Source: Candidatus Poribacteria bacterium (GTDB taxonomy: Bacteria > Poribacteria > WGA-4E > WGA-3G). From it: a stretch of 64,000 nucleotides of DNA. The position numbers were made by a program, and so were the translations under genes. This document shows, one piece after another, positions 1 to 9,672 of this stretch. How positions within the stretch are numbered: the stretch's first letter is position 1; every line of letters begins with the position of its first letter. The notes beneath the pieces are model-generated. The model saw only the letters and a list, made by a program, of their open reading frames with translations, ran no database searches and was not told where the DNA came from. Location of the stretch: the NCBI GenBank assembly GCA_022827185.1, contig JAJDTM010000010.1, positions 1-64,000 on the forward strand. Direction: 5' to 3'.

Positions 1-120
1 TTTTTACCGCCGTATTCTCCAGAGTTGAATCCGATTGAAAAGGATTTCGCTAACATCAAGCGGAGGCGTCAATATAACGCTGAGGCATCTATTGATGATA
101 TTATAAAAGTGTATAATTAA
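1..120 (+). mobile_element. IS630-family transposase, C-terminal fragment (cut by window edge)
   Basis: Frame 1 is open from the first base to the TAA at 118-120 and encodes 39 residues. They begin with FLPPYSPELNPIE, the signature around the last acidic residue (Glu) of the IS630/Tc1 DDE catalytic triad, followed by a basic tail. The rest of the element lies outside the window. The terminal inverted repeat should lie in about 115-136, and the sequence there is TA-rich, in keeping with the TA target preference of IS630. The element abuts a beheaded array gene, so it is the likely cause of that truncation. Confidence 0.8.
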
Positions 121-136
121 TTACGGGATTCACTAT

Positions 137-886
137 AATAATGACCAAGGTGTTTATTATCGAAGTGTTGAAGCCGAGGGGTCGGCAAGAATATCCATGG
201 TGCGCCGTATGCGTGAGGTTATTGGTGACGATTTTCTGATTATCGTCGAAACGCACCCGCATAAAGCACCACTTTCTGCGCCCTACGTTAATGGGATGTT
301 CATGGAAGCGATTCTGGACGAACAGGACACAGGTTACACGCATGCTGGACTCCGTGAAATTGAAAGCACGTTGTTATGGTCGGAGCAGAATTTTCGTGAA
401 CCGAGAATAAATGCGCTTGAAGGGCGTGGCATATCGCTTGAGCCGGCAGATTCCCCGCGTAACCAGCAAATGATGCGTGTCATTACAACCCTGAGCCTCA
501 CACATTCCGATGGCTACGTCTGCTACGACATAGGGGTAAAGGGCACAATCCATGAACATGAATACGAGATCTGGCCAGGACATGAGAAGGCGCATATAGA
601 AGGTAAATCGCATGATCACAACCACCAACACTATTGGTATCGGTTCTGGGATGCCCCGCTGGGTCATCCTGTGGGCAAGAAGGCACAACTTTATCATAAT
701 AGTAGTAAGGGACATGCGGTTGAGGGGTTATTTATTCGTGAGTTCACCAATGGTTGGGCGGTCTACAATCGCAGCGGAAAGGAACAGAGGATCCGTCTAC
801 CGGAGCAAGCATCCGGTGTTACAAGTGGGATTATTGGGGTTAATCACACCCTCTCTGATTTAGACGGTGAGATTTATCTGAAATAG
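137..886 (+). pseudogene. 5'-truncated LRR/glycosidase-like array gene
   Basis: The ATG at 197 opens a 229-residue frame, but homologous sequence continues upstream without a stop to about 137. There, residues reading VYYRSVEAEGSARISM align with RYYASDVSEAAITM of the intact paralogue at 13654-15621. The signal peptide, LRR block and first half of the TIM-barrel-like domain are missing, replaced by the IS630 fragment. What remains is the C-terminal part of the glycosidase-like domain: NGMFMEA, ESTLLWSEQNFREPRIN, the EFTNGWAVYNRSGKEQ block and the terminal DLDGEIYLK. Unlike its paralogues it has no dockerin. It also carries a His-rich insertion (HEHEYEIWPGHE...HDHNHQHYWY) shared with the 13654 gene. 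Probably non-functional. Confidence 0.75.
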
Positions 887-951
887 AAAACGGTTCATCT
901 GTTACGTATTACAACTTGTCAATCAAAGCCTTAGTAAAAGGAGAAAAATAC

Positions 952-3447
952 ATGAAAAATTGGAAGAAATTTATTATATGCGTTTGCTTGCTAACCTCCA
1001 TTTTGGTCAACGCTCACAGTGCTGATGCGCAACAAAACCTCGCACAACAGGCGTATGCGATTTTTGAGCAAAGTTGTCTCAACTGCCATGGCGCGGATGG
1101 CGCGTTTACTGAAGAAATCATCATTGCGTACACCGCTCTCATTGAAACTGGTGCAGTCGTTTCGGGCAAACCGGATGCATCTGAGTTGTATAAACGGCTG
1201 GTTGAAGAACGTGTTGAAAAACGGATGCCTCTCGGACAACCTCCACTGACACCTGCTGCGATTGATACCATTCGCCAATGGATTCTCGCGGGAGCACCGA
1301 ACTGGGAGGATACCTCCCAGGCAGCCGACACTTTCATTACACCTAAGAAGATGCTTGAAACTATTGAGGACCATGTTAACTCGCTCGCGCCGTTTGATCG
1401 GGTTTTCGCTCGCTATTTTACGATGACGCATCTGTATAATGCTGGCGAAACCACGGAGGCACTCCATGCTTATCGACGGGCACTCTCAAAACTCGTGAAC
1501 AGTCTCTCTTGGGGACGCGAGGTTATCAAACCGGAGCCCATTGATCCAGAAGCAACGATTTTCTATATTGACCTCCGGGATTATGAATGGGAGATCGGAG
1601 TCAATCGATGGACTCAGATTGAGCAGGTCTATCCGTACGAGATTCAGTTTCTGGCACCAGCACAGAAGCATTTGCGTGAAAAACTGATAACGTTACGCGA
1701 AAAAATGGACTGCGAAGTGCCGTTTGTTCATGTGGATTGGTTTATTGCCAATGCTTCACTGCCACCGCTCTACCATAACATTTTGGACCTCCCAGAGACG
1801 GATCAAGCGTTAGAGGCACGGCTTGAGGTGAATGTTGTTGAAAATATACGAAATGCAGCGGGTAAGCGCGTTTGGCGTGCGGGTTTCAGCAATTCAGGTG
1901 TATCCAATCACAACCGGGTTGTTGAACGACATACTTCGCGTTATGGTGCGTACTGGAAAAGCTACGACTTTGCTGGGAGTGTGGGGAAACAGGATATCTT
2001 TAAACATCCGCTTTCTTTTGAACACGATGGCGGCGAGATAATTTTCAACCTGCCGAACGGTTTACAGGCATACTATCTCGCAGATGCCGGCGGCAGACGG
2101 CTTAATGAAGCACCCATACAGATTGTTTCTAACCCGGCTGCGAGTGATCCGACCGTCCGCAATGGACTTTCCTGCATCGGTTGCCATACCGAAGGGATGA
2201 AGACGTTTGAAGACGAGGTGCGTGGTGTTGTTGAGAAAAATCCGGATCCACCTTTTAACAAAGACCGAGCGTTGCGGTTATATGTGGAGCGAGAGACGAT
2301 GGATGGGCTCGTGGACGAGGACACTGATCTTTACCGTCAGGCACTCGAAGCCGCTGGGGGTGTATTCGGTGGGATTGAACCGATTCAGCGATTCCATGAG
2401 GCGTTTCAAGGTCCAGTGGATGCGGCGCACGCTGCAGCGGCGGTAGGCTTAGGAACTGAGACGTTTCTACAGGAGATCCGTGAGAATGTGGGTTTACAGA
2501 ATTTAGGCTTATTGGTGTTAGAGAACAACACTATGAAACGCGATACGTGGACAAATCAGTTTAGTGAAATCGTTTTTGCGCTGGATTTCCCAGCGAAAAG
2601 TGCTGTAACGCCAGTTGATCCTCAGACGGAACGCATCCCCGGGGCATCCGTCTATATGCCCGATCCGAACTTGCGTGCAGCGATCGCGGAAGCTTTAGGA
2701 AAAACACCAAACGTTCCAATTACAGTGGAAGACATGGCGACTTTGGATCGGATTTTTCCTGAAGAAAAGGGCATCAGCGATTTGACGGGACTTGAGTTTG
2801 CAACGAATTTGGAATGGTTAAAAATTCAGGGGAACCAAATATCTGACCTATCCCCACTAAAGGGATTAACAAAATTGGATCTCTTAGATATCAGTGGCAA
2901 TGAAGTAATTGACTTATCACCTCTGGCGGAATTAAAAAATCTCAGACATGTAAAGGTTAGCCATAACAACATATCAGATCTCTCACCTCTGGCGGGTTTA
3001 TCGAACCTGAAAAGGTTTGATTCTTGGGGCAACCCCTTGTCCGACCTATCGTCACTCGTTGGGCTTGAAATCATAGATATTTGTGGTGGGGAGCCAGACA
3101 TATCAACACTGGAGGGCGCAAGAAATTTAAAAGAACTGTATTTGCTCGGGTGCGGGGTGTCGGATGTCTCACCTGTGGCGAAATTAACGGGGTTAACACG
3201 CTTAGGTCTTGCAGGCAACCGTATATCGGATATATCGCTCTTAGCAAAGTTAACCAACCTGAAATGGTTAGAGCTCGCAGATAACAAAATATTGGACGTA
3301 TCGCCTTTGGCACAGTTGAAAAACTTGACATGGCTGCACGTTGGTGGAAATATGGTATCTGACTTTTCGCCTTTAGATGGATTACGCGAGAATATAAAGC
3401 TCATCTGGTCCAACAATCCTGCTTTTCCTCAGGGGGGGCTAAAATAG
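952..3447 (+). CDS. Secreted di-haem cytochrome c with LRR domain (5' half of a frameshifted gene)
   Basis: 831 residues from ATG 952, chosen because AAAGGAG sits 9 bases upstream and a clear signal peptide follows (MKNWKKFIICVCLLTSILVN). A TTG at 916 is in frame but adds only a non-signal extension. There are two haem c motifs: CLNCH at residues 42-46, inside a small Planctomycete-type cytochrome domain, and CIGCH at 408-412. Residues of about 567-831 form an internalin-like LRR block introduced by MPDPNLRAAIAEALG, with about ten repeats of the LxxLxxNxIxDLSPL type. The frame ends soon after a run of seven G (3432-3438). The other frame continues straight into the cohesin/dockerin ORF, so this is probably one gene with a one-base slip. 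It likely acts outside the cytoplasmic membrane; electron partner unknown. Confidence 0.8.
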   Translation: MKNWKKFIICVCLLTSILVNAHSADAQQNLAQQAYAIFEQSCLNCHGADGAFTEEIIIAYTALIETGAVVSGKPDASELYKRLVEERVEKRMPLGQPPLTPAAIDTIRQWILAGAPNWEDTSQAADTFITPKKMLETIEDHVNSLAPFDRVFARYFTMTHLYNAGETTEALHAYRRALSKLVNSLSWGREVIKPEPIDPEATIFYIDLRDYEWEIGVNRWTQIEQVYPYEIQFLAPAQKHLREKLITLREKMDCEVPFVHVDWFIANASLPPLYHNILDLPETDQALEARLEVNVVENIRNAAGKRVWRAGFSNSGVSNHNRVVERHTSRYGAYWKSYDFAGSVGKQDIFKHPLSFEHDGGEIIFNLPNGLQAYYLADAGGRRLNEAPIQIVSNPAASDPTVRNGLSCIGCHTEGMKTFEDEVRGVVEKNPDPPFNKDRALRLYVERETMDGLVDEDTDLYRQALEAAGGVFGGIEPIQRFHEAFQGPVDAAHAAAAVGLGTETFLQEIRENVGLQNLGLLVLENNTMKRDTWTNQFSEIVFALDFPAKSAVTPVDPQTERIPGASVYMPDPNLRAAIAEALGKTPNVPITVEDMATLDRIFPEEKGISDLTGLEFATNLEWLKIQGNQISDLSPLKGLTKLDLLDISGNEVIDLSPLAELKNLRHVKVSHNNISDLSPLAGLSNLKRFDSWGNPLSDLSSLVGLEIIDICGGEPDISTLEGARNLKELYLLGCGVSDVSPVAKLTGLTRLGLAGNRISDISLLAKLTNLKWLELADNKILDVSPLAQLKNLTWLHVGGNMVSDFSPLDGLRENIKLIWSNNPAFPQGGLK

Positions 3448-3464
3448 AAGGTCCCTGGTTATGG

Positions 3465-4976
3465 GTGCTGCTGCCTGGGATAAATTTTAATCCTAAAGGT
3501 CGCATAGATTACCTGGCAGAAGCGAGTGGGGGCGCGGTGACAGAAGTAAAGGTTTCAACCCATGGCGCGACCGAAGGCAACCCTGTTGGAGATAGCGTCT
3601 GGTATTCCGACCAAATATCGCCTACCGGGCGGAATAACATTGCGGAGGTGTTAATGCCTCCTATTCGGCATGGTGTTATTTATGGATGTGTTGTTCTGTA
3701 TGCACCCCGGCAACAAGAGGTAACGCTGTTTGTTGGTAATGACGGTGGCGGTAAAGTGTGGCTCAACGGTGCTTTGGTTCATGAGGAACGGGGTGCACGT
3801 GGTGCGGATTACCAACATTTTGTTCCTGTTACACTCAAAGACGGGGCAAATGTTCTGTTAGTTGCAACAATGACGGGTGGTAACGGTTTTTGGGGATTTG
3901 AGCCCGACGCAGAATATACGGTGTTAAACCCGCGTGTCGGATACGCTTTTTCCCAACCTATTATCGATGCCGGGGATACGTTTACGCTTGAAATTCGAGC
4001 AGAAGATATCTACAATTTAGCAGGGTGGCAATTTGATATTGTTTTTGATCCCGCAATGCTTGAAGTGGTTGAAGTGAGCGAAGGCGATTTCCTGAATCCC
4101 GAGGGCGGTGCAACTTTCTTCCAGGAAGGTAGTATTGATAACGCGACCGGCAAAATTACCAAACTTAGTGCAGTGAGACTCAGCGAAGAAGGGGTCAGCG
4201 GCAGCGGCACCCTGTTATCAGTGACATTCACAGCAAAAACAGTTGGACAAACCCAATTGAGGCTCGATAGATTTCAATTCGCTGCTGTCACGGGTACGCC
4301 CATCACTGCAGGACCGCATGAGATCGTCATCACTATAGAGGAGCGGCTCACTACCGGTGATGTGAATCGGGACGGTCAGGTAAGCATTCTGGATATGGTG
4401 CTTGTTGCCAGGCAACTCGGGGAAACTGTACCTGCGAACTCAGCAGTTGACGTAAATGGTGATGGTGTTATCAGTATCTTGGACCTTATCATTGTGGCAG
4501 CACATTTAGGCGAAGTGATTGACGCGGCTGCCCCTTCGGTTCTTGCCGTGGACGGTATACACGGATTGGATACCGCGATGATACAGGCGTGGATCACACA
4601 AGCGCAACTTGAAAATGACGGTTCTATCGCCTTCCAACGGGGTATCGCTAACCTTCAACGCCTTTTAGCATCGCTGATTCCAGAAAAAACAGTGTTACTT
4701 GCCAACTATCCCAACCCATTCAACCCAGAGACGTGGATTCCCTATCATTTAGCAAATCCGAGTGATGTGCAGATTACCATCTATAACACACGCGGTTCTG
4801 TCGTCCGCCAACTGAATCTCGGACATCAACGGGCAGGCTATTACACCAACAGGAGTCGTGCCGCCTATTGGGATGGCAGGAACAATGTCGGGGAACACGT
4901 TGCCAGTGGCATCTATTTCTACCAACTTCAGGCAGATCAGTTGTCCTTCCTGCGCAAAATGATAATCCTCAAATAG
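3465..4976 (+). CDS. Cohesin + dockerin protein with C-terminal sorting tail (3' half of the frameshifted gene)
   Basis: 503 residues if GTG 3465 is used, but coding similarity starts earlier (AKIEGPWLWVLLPG) directly after the G7 run. There is no signal peptide and no convincing ribosome site, so it is best read as the continuation of the preceding gene. Order: a carbohydrate-binding-like beta domain (about 20-155), a cohesin-like domain (about 165-285; FSQPIIDAGDTFTLEIRA, WQFDIVFDPAMLEV), then a type I dockerin with two calcium loops (DVNRDGQVSILD, DVNGDGVISILD). Last comes a FlgD/Por-like tail starting NYPNPFNPETWIPY and ending GIYFYQLQADQLSFLRKMIILK-like, which resembles type IX-style sorting domains. 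Cohesin and dockerin on one chain suggests a scaffold or adaptor for the dockerin enzymes encoded downstream. Confidence 0.75.
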   Translation: MLLPGINFNPKGRIDYLAEASGGAVTEVKVSTHGATEGNPVGDSVWYSDQISPTGRNNIAEVLMPPIRHGVIYGCVVLYAPRQQEVTLFVGNDGGGKVWLNGALVHEERGARGADYQHFVPVTLKDGANVLLVATMTGGNGFWGFEPDAEYTVLNPRVGYAFSQPIIDAGDTFTLEIRAEDIYNLAGWQFDIVFDPAMLEVVEVSEGDFLNPEGGATFFQEGSIDNATGKITKLSAVRLSEEGVSGSGTLLSVTFTAKTVGQTQLRLDRFQFAAVTGTPITAGPHEIVITIEERLTTGDVNRDGQVSILDMVLVARQLGETVPANSAVDVNGDGVISILDLIIVAAHLGEVIDAAAPSVLAVDGIHGLDTAMIQAWITQAQLENDGSIAFQRGIANLQRLLASLIPEKTVLLANYPNPFNPETWIPYHLANPSDVQITIYNTRGSVVRQLNLGHQRAGYYTNRSRAAYWDGRNNVGEHVASGIYFYQLQADQLSFLRKMIILK

Positions 4977-5081
4977 TAGAAGCAAAAATCCTAATTCACC
5001 TATCTAAACTTGGACACTCATCCTGACCGTAGGCTTCTTGCTGAAGGTGCTGCTTGACGAGGCGGTATCCCTAAGATGTAG

Positions 5082-5102
5082 GGGCAGGTTTCGTACCTGC
5101 CC
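5082..5102. repeat. Intergenic hairpin
   Basis: Arms GGGCAGGT (5082-5089) and ACCTGCCC (5095-5102) form a perfect 8-bp stem with a TTCGT loop. It lies between two array genes. There is no proper T-tract (CCTTCAAAAA follows), so it may be a dispersed repeat or a weak terminator. Its GCAGG core resembles the hairpin inside the MITE at 22418-22516. Confidence 0.6.
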
Positions 5103-5130
5103 TTCAAAAATATGAATCTATGAGGATAGT

Positions 5131-5939
5131 ATGTATAGAAGACTTTTTTGGGTTGTTATTATCTTGTTTATAGGCATTAACATCGTTTATGCACGGGGGT
5201 TGGAGTGGATGCCCGATCCCAATCTCCGAAAAGTTGTCCGAGAAGAGATCGGTGTTCCAGAGGGTGTGCCTATTGCACCAGAGGATATAGCGAAAATATA
5301 AGCCAACAAAACTCCCTTGGCTATACGCATGTGGACATTTTTGAGATTGAACAGACCCTAATTTGGTCAGAAGCACATTTCCGTGAACCGCGTATCAATG
5401 TAGTCAGTGCGGAAGGGCTGACCAAAGAACCGCCAGAATTCCCTGAAAACAAGCAGTGGATGCGGCTTTTCACAACGATGAGCCTGACGCTCTCAGATGG
5501 CTATGTGGACTTTGATAGCCCCACGGATAGTGGTGGTGATGTTTATTGGTATGATTTTTGGGATGCTGACCTCGGTACACCTGTCGGCGAGAAAGCACAA
5601 CCTTACGACAACCGAGACGGGGTCTACATTCGCGAGTATACCAACGGCTGGGCAGTGTATAACCGCAGTGGCAAAGCACAAGAAATTAGCCTCCCGATAC
5701 AAGCGACGGGTGTCGAAAGTCGTATCACAAGCAGAATCCACACCCTCCCCGATTTAGATGGTGAGATGTATCTGAAACAGGAAACTGGCACCTCTGTGGA
5801 TGTCAACGGCGGCGGGGTTGTGAATATCCAGGACCTTGTAATAGTTGCGAATGCGCTTAGCGAAGCAGAACCCGATCTCAATGGTGATGGTGTTGTGAAT
5901 ATCCAAGACTTAGTGGTTGTCGCCAATGCTTTTGAATAA
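5131..5939 (+). pseudogene. Internally deleted LRR/glycosidase-like/dockerin gene
   Basis: ATG 5131 (GAGGATAGT upstream) starts a normal signal peptide and the conserved LRR-cap motif EWMPDPNLRKVVREEIG, but the frame stops at TAA 5299-5301 after 56 residues. Homology resumes in another frame at about 5310 with LGYTHVDIFEIEQTLIWSE, which corresponds to a point deep in the glycosidase-like domain of the paralogue at 9673. The fusion removes roughly 350-400 residues (the LRRs and the first half of the barrel) and shifts the frame. The 3' part is otherwise intact down to a dockerin whose first loop reads DVNGGGVVNIQD, with a Gly where a calcium ligand is expected, and whose second is DLNGDGVVNIQD. 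Confidence 0.8.
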
Positions 5940-5951
5940 GGAGATTAGCCT

Positions 5952-8900
5952 ATGACAATTAGAGGTATATTTCGTTTACATAAAATCTTATGGTTTCGGT
6001 TGCTGCTTTTATCCGTTATAGGTGTGCTTGTACCTAATGTTTTTGCCTATGCAGAAGATGCCGAGACGTGGATGCCAGATGCGAACCTGCGGCAAGCAGT
6101 GCGAGAGGCTTTAGAACTACCAGCAGACGAACCCTTGACGAAAGATCAGATGCAAACATTGGATTTCCTTGATGCCCATGGCAGAGATATTATGGACATC
6201 ACAGGTTTAGAGTTTGCGACGAATCTTGAAGTATCGCACCTCAGCAAGAATCCGATAACAGACTTGCGCCCACTTTCCCACTTGACGAGTCTTGAAAAAT
6301 TACATCTCTGGAGTGTCTCTCCAAATACGCCAACACTTGACATCCGTCCGCTGTCGACGCTGATCAACTTAGAGGTGCTTTCTTTGTGGAAGACCAAGAT
6401 TTCGACGGATATAAGTCCGCTGGCGGTGTTGAAGAAACTCCGCACCTTGGATATTTCGCATAACGAAATTGAGGACATCCGTCCGCTTGCAGTGCTTACA
6501 GAATTGCAGACATTGGCGATTGAGGTGAATCTGATAACAGATTTGATGCCACTCTCTGAACTCAATCTTATAAAACTTATCATGGGCAACAATCCGATAA
6601 CAGACATCCGTCCGCTGTCGAATTTGATCAATTTAGAGATGCTCACCCTAGAGAATTGTGAGGTTTTTGATATAAGTCCGCTTTCGGCGTTGAAGAAACT
6701 TCGTATTCTGTATCTTACCAATAACCAAGTTGAAGACATCCGTCCATTAGCAGGATTGACTGAACTGCGGACGTTATGGATCAAAGGAAATCCAATAAAA
6801 GACTTGAACCCACTGTCTGGGTTGAATCTCACAGACCTTAAATATGATGCCATACCAGACCCAACTGGGCAAACCGATCCCGCGCAGTCTTGGATGCCGG
6901 ATGCAGCGTTACGTGCTGCGATCCGGGGTGCAATCGGGGTACTACCGGGTGTTCCGTTAACAAAGGAGAAGCTGCAAGAGGTCATCTCCCTTAACGTTGA
7001 GAATAAAGGCGTTTATGACATCACAGGTCTGGAATTCGCAACGAATCTTACAGAACTTACCATTAGTCAGAATCCGATAACAGACTTACGTCCACTGTCG
7101 AATTTGACGCAATTGGTGAAACTATATTTTGAGCATGTCCCCGAAAATTCGATGAACCTGGATTTACGTCCATTGTCCACGTTGATCAACTTAGAGGTAC
7201 TCTCTTTGTGGAATACCTGGATTTCGGCGGATGTAAGCGCGCTGGCGGGACTGAAGAAACTTCGTATCTTGGAACTCTCAAGTAATCAAATAGAGGATAT
7301 AAGTCTACTTGAGGGGTTAACTGAACTGCGGATATTGCAGATCAAAGGGAGCCCGATAAAAGACCTGCAACCGCTTGCCAATTTGACGAACCTTAGACAT
7401 TTGCATCTCTCAGATGTTTCTCCAATTACACTCAATCTTGACATCAGTCCGTTGGCGAATCTTATCCACTTAGAGGCACTCTTTTTGGAAAATTGCAGGG
7501 TCTCGGATATACGCTTGTTGGTAGGGTTGAAGAAACTTCGTATCCTGGATCTTACAAACAACCAGATTTTGGACTTCAGTCCACTTGCGGCACTGACGGA
7601 ATTACAGACGTTACTTATCCGGGGGAATTGGACACATGATATAAGTTCACTAATAGGATTGATGCTCACAGATTTTGAGTATGATGAGATTTGTGAAATC
7701 TTACCACCAGAACCGCTTATTATTGAACGCATTCTGACCAAAAATTATCCTGCTATTTTTCAAGGGTTTAACAGTAACTTTGCTGAAACCGCAGAAGAGC
7801 TTGCGCGTTACTACCCTGGGACCGATCCGGAGGTTTACCATCAACGCGCTGCTAAAAACGATCTTTATTTTTCCGCTTGGTTACACTTAAATTTTATTTC
7901 AGACACACCGCCATACGAAAGAATTGCCACACGGATCGGTGGAAACTTAGACCGCGCACGCGCAGTGCGAGAAAAACAACTGGCACTCAATCCCAATCTT
8001 GTGTTTATCGTTCAACCCTTTGTCGTTCCCTTCTTAGAGGAATTTCCCCCAGACACTGACTTATTTCTCAAAGACGCTAACGGACAATTAGTCTATTGGA
8101 GCGGTAAACCCTATCTTAATATTGTACGTCCAGAAGCACAACAACTTTGGATAAATTGGATTGTTGCCATCGCAGGATGTGGACTACTTGATGGGGTAGT
8201 ATTGGATGGTTTCTTACTGAATAGGACCGCTGAATGGAGACCGCTTCACAAAGAGTTAAGTGCATCTGCCGGTAGAGAAATTACGGATGAAGACATTATC
8301 GAGATACATAGGCATATATTCAGAAGCGTGCGCGAAAGAGTTCATCCAAATTTCTTGATTCTCGTGAATGCGAATGTGACGCGACCTGATAGGTACGCTG
8401 ATCTTATCAACGGATCCTTTATGGAATCAGACAGATGGCATCTCAGTCGCGATGGGCTTTTGGAAATGGAGGCAGTCCTGTCTTGGAACGAGAAAAACTT
8501 ACGCGCACCACAAGTCAACTGCTTAGAGGGACGAGCATTAGAGGGACCCAGCCATAGTCTTGAGAACCTACGCCGGATGCGACTTGTCACAACATTGAGC
8601 CTCACACACTCCGATGGGTATGTGGATTATACAACACACGTGTCTGCAGAGGCTGGCGGGCATCGCTTAGCTCCCTGGTATGATTTTTGGGATGCGAATC
8701 TCGGACAGCCTATCGGTAAAAAAGCACAACTCTGTGACAATTGTGAAGGACTCTTTATCCGAGAATTCACTAACGGATGGGCAATCTATAACCGCAGTGG
8801 GAAGGTGGCAAAGATTCAACTCCCCATGCAAACCACCGGTGTCGCAAGTGGTATCACAAGCACAATACACATTGTTCCCGATTTAGATGGTGAGATGTTT

Positions 8901-9656
8901 CTGAAACAGGAAACCGGCACCATCAGCAATGGCACCGTCAAAGTATTAGAACTTACAACAGAGACCTTACAAGATTCGGTGCCAGATTGGATGCCGGACG
9001 CTGCCTTGTGGGCAGCGGTTCGGGAGAATCTCGGACTGTCCGCATCGACACCTTTGACGAAAGAGAAAATGCTATTACTGACTTCTCTGGAGGTAAACAA
9101 CAGAGGTGTTGTTGATATAACGGGTTTAGAGCTTGCTACGCACCTAAAGCTCCTGCACATTGGTGGTAATCGTATCACAGACCTCCGTCCACTCTCTAAC
9201 TTAACGCGTCTCACCCAATTACACATCTGGCAGCACGATACGGACGATATGCCTCCAGTTACAAATCTTGATATTAGTCTGCTATCAAAACTTATCAACT
9301 TAGAGGGCTTATCCCTTGAAAACAGCGGCATTTCGGATATTAGTCCACTCGCTGGATTAAAAAAACTTCAACGTTTGCATCTTTCAAATAACAAAATTAA
9401 AGACTTTAGCCCGCTTGCAGGGCTTACAAATCTGTGGCAGTTGTGGATTAAGCGCAATCCGGCAACTGATTTTAGTCCACTTGCTGCTTTGAATCTCAAA
9501 GACTTCCGGTCTGATGCGGATGTGAATGACGATGGCGTAATAAATATTCAGGATTTAGTGATTGTAGCGAATGCGCTTGGCAAAGCGGAACCTGATCTCA
9601 ATGGTGATGGTATGGTGAATATCCAAGATTTAGTGCTTGTCGCCAATGCATTTTAA
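5952..9656 (+). CDS. Large secreted LRR - glycosidase-like - LRR - dockerin protein
   Basis: 1234 residues; AAGGAGATTAGCCT precedes ATG 5952. There is a signal peptide (hydrophobic FRLLLLSVIGVLVPNVFAYA), then two LRR blocks, each introduced by WMPDAxLRxAxRxAxG (about residues 36-300 and 313-570). A putative TIM-barrel glycosidase-like domain follows (about 575-985; motifs GCGLLDGVVLDGF, NGSFMES, EFTNGWAIYNRSGK, PDLDGEMFLK). A third LRR block (about 1010-1190) and a C-terminal dockerin (DVNDDGVINIQD, DLNGDGMVNIQD) complete it. The enzyme domain may belong to the hypothetical GHL15-type families, but I cannot assign a substrate. The dockerin implies attachment to a cohesin, possibly the one encoded at 3465-4976. 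It is the largest member of the array, and the extra LRR blocks look like internal duplications. Confidence 0.8.
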   Translation: MTIRGIFRLHKILWFRLLLLSVIGVLVPNVFAYAEDAETWMPDANLRQAVREALELPADEPLTKDQMQTLDFLDAHGRDIMDITGLEFATNLEVSHLSKNPITDLRPLSHLTSLEKLHLWSVSPNTPTLDIRPLSTLINLEVLSLWKTKISTDISPLAVLKKLRTLDISHNEIEDIRPLAVLTELQTLAIEVNLITDLMPLSELNLIKLIMGNNPITDIRPLSNLINLEMLTLENCEVFDISPLSALKKLRILYLTNNQVEDIRPLAGLTELRTLWIKGNPIKDLNPLSGLNLTDLKYDAIPDPTGQTDPAQSWMPDAALRAAIRGAIGVLPGVPLTKEKLQEVISLNVENKGVYDITGLEFATNLTELTISQNPITDLRPLSNLTQLVKLYFEHVPENSMNLDLRPLSTLINLEVLSLWNTWISADVSALAGLKKLRILELSSNQIEDISLLEGLTELRILQIKGSPIKDLQPLANLTNLRHLHLSDVSPITLNLDISPLANLIHLEALFLENCRVSDIRLLVGLKKLRILDLTNNQILDFSPLAALTELQTLLIRGNWTHDISSLIGLMLTDFEYDEICEILPPEPLIIERILTKNYPAIFQGFNSNFAETAEELARYYPGTDPEVYHQRAAKNDLYFSAWLHLNFISDTPPYERIATRIGGNLDRARAVREKQLALNPNLVFIVQPFVVPFLEEFPPDTDLFLKDANGQLVYWSGKPYLNIVRPEAQQLWINWIVAIAGCGLLDGVVLDGFLLNRTAEWRPLHKELSASAGREITDEDIIEIHRHIFRSVRERVHPNFLILVNANVTRPDRYADLINGSFMESDRWHLSRDGLLEMEAVLSWNEKNLRAPQVNCLEGRALEGPSHSLENLRRMRLVTTLSLTHSDGYVDYTTHVSAEAGGHRLAPWYDFWDANLGQPIGKKAQLCDNCEGLFIREFTNGWAIYNRSGKVAKIQLPMQTTGVASGITSTIHIVPDLDGEMFLKQETGTISNGTVKVLELTTETLQDSVPDWMPDAALWAAVRENLGLSASTPLTKEKMLLLTSLEVNNRGVVDITGLELATHLKLLHIGGNRITDLRPLSNLTRLTQLHIWQHDTDDMPPVTNLDISLLSKLINLEGLSLENSGISDISPLAGLKKLQRLHLSNNKIKDFSPLAGLTNLWQLWIKRNPATDFSPLAALNLKDFRSDADVNDDGVINIQDLVIVANALGKAEPDLNGDGMVNIQDLVLVANAF

Positions 9657-9672
9657 GTAAGGAGACTCTTCT

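Noticed and set aside
3432..3438. Programmed -1/+1 frameshift at the G7 run
   Set aside because: No slippery heptamer context or downstream stimulatory structure was evident, so it is kept only as one option in the homopolymer finding.
5205..5939. 244-residue ORF taken as a complete gene
   Set aside because: Its first 35 residues are the out-of-frame reading of the signal-peptide/LRR-cap region; homology starts only at about 5310. Listed as part of a pseudogene.
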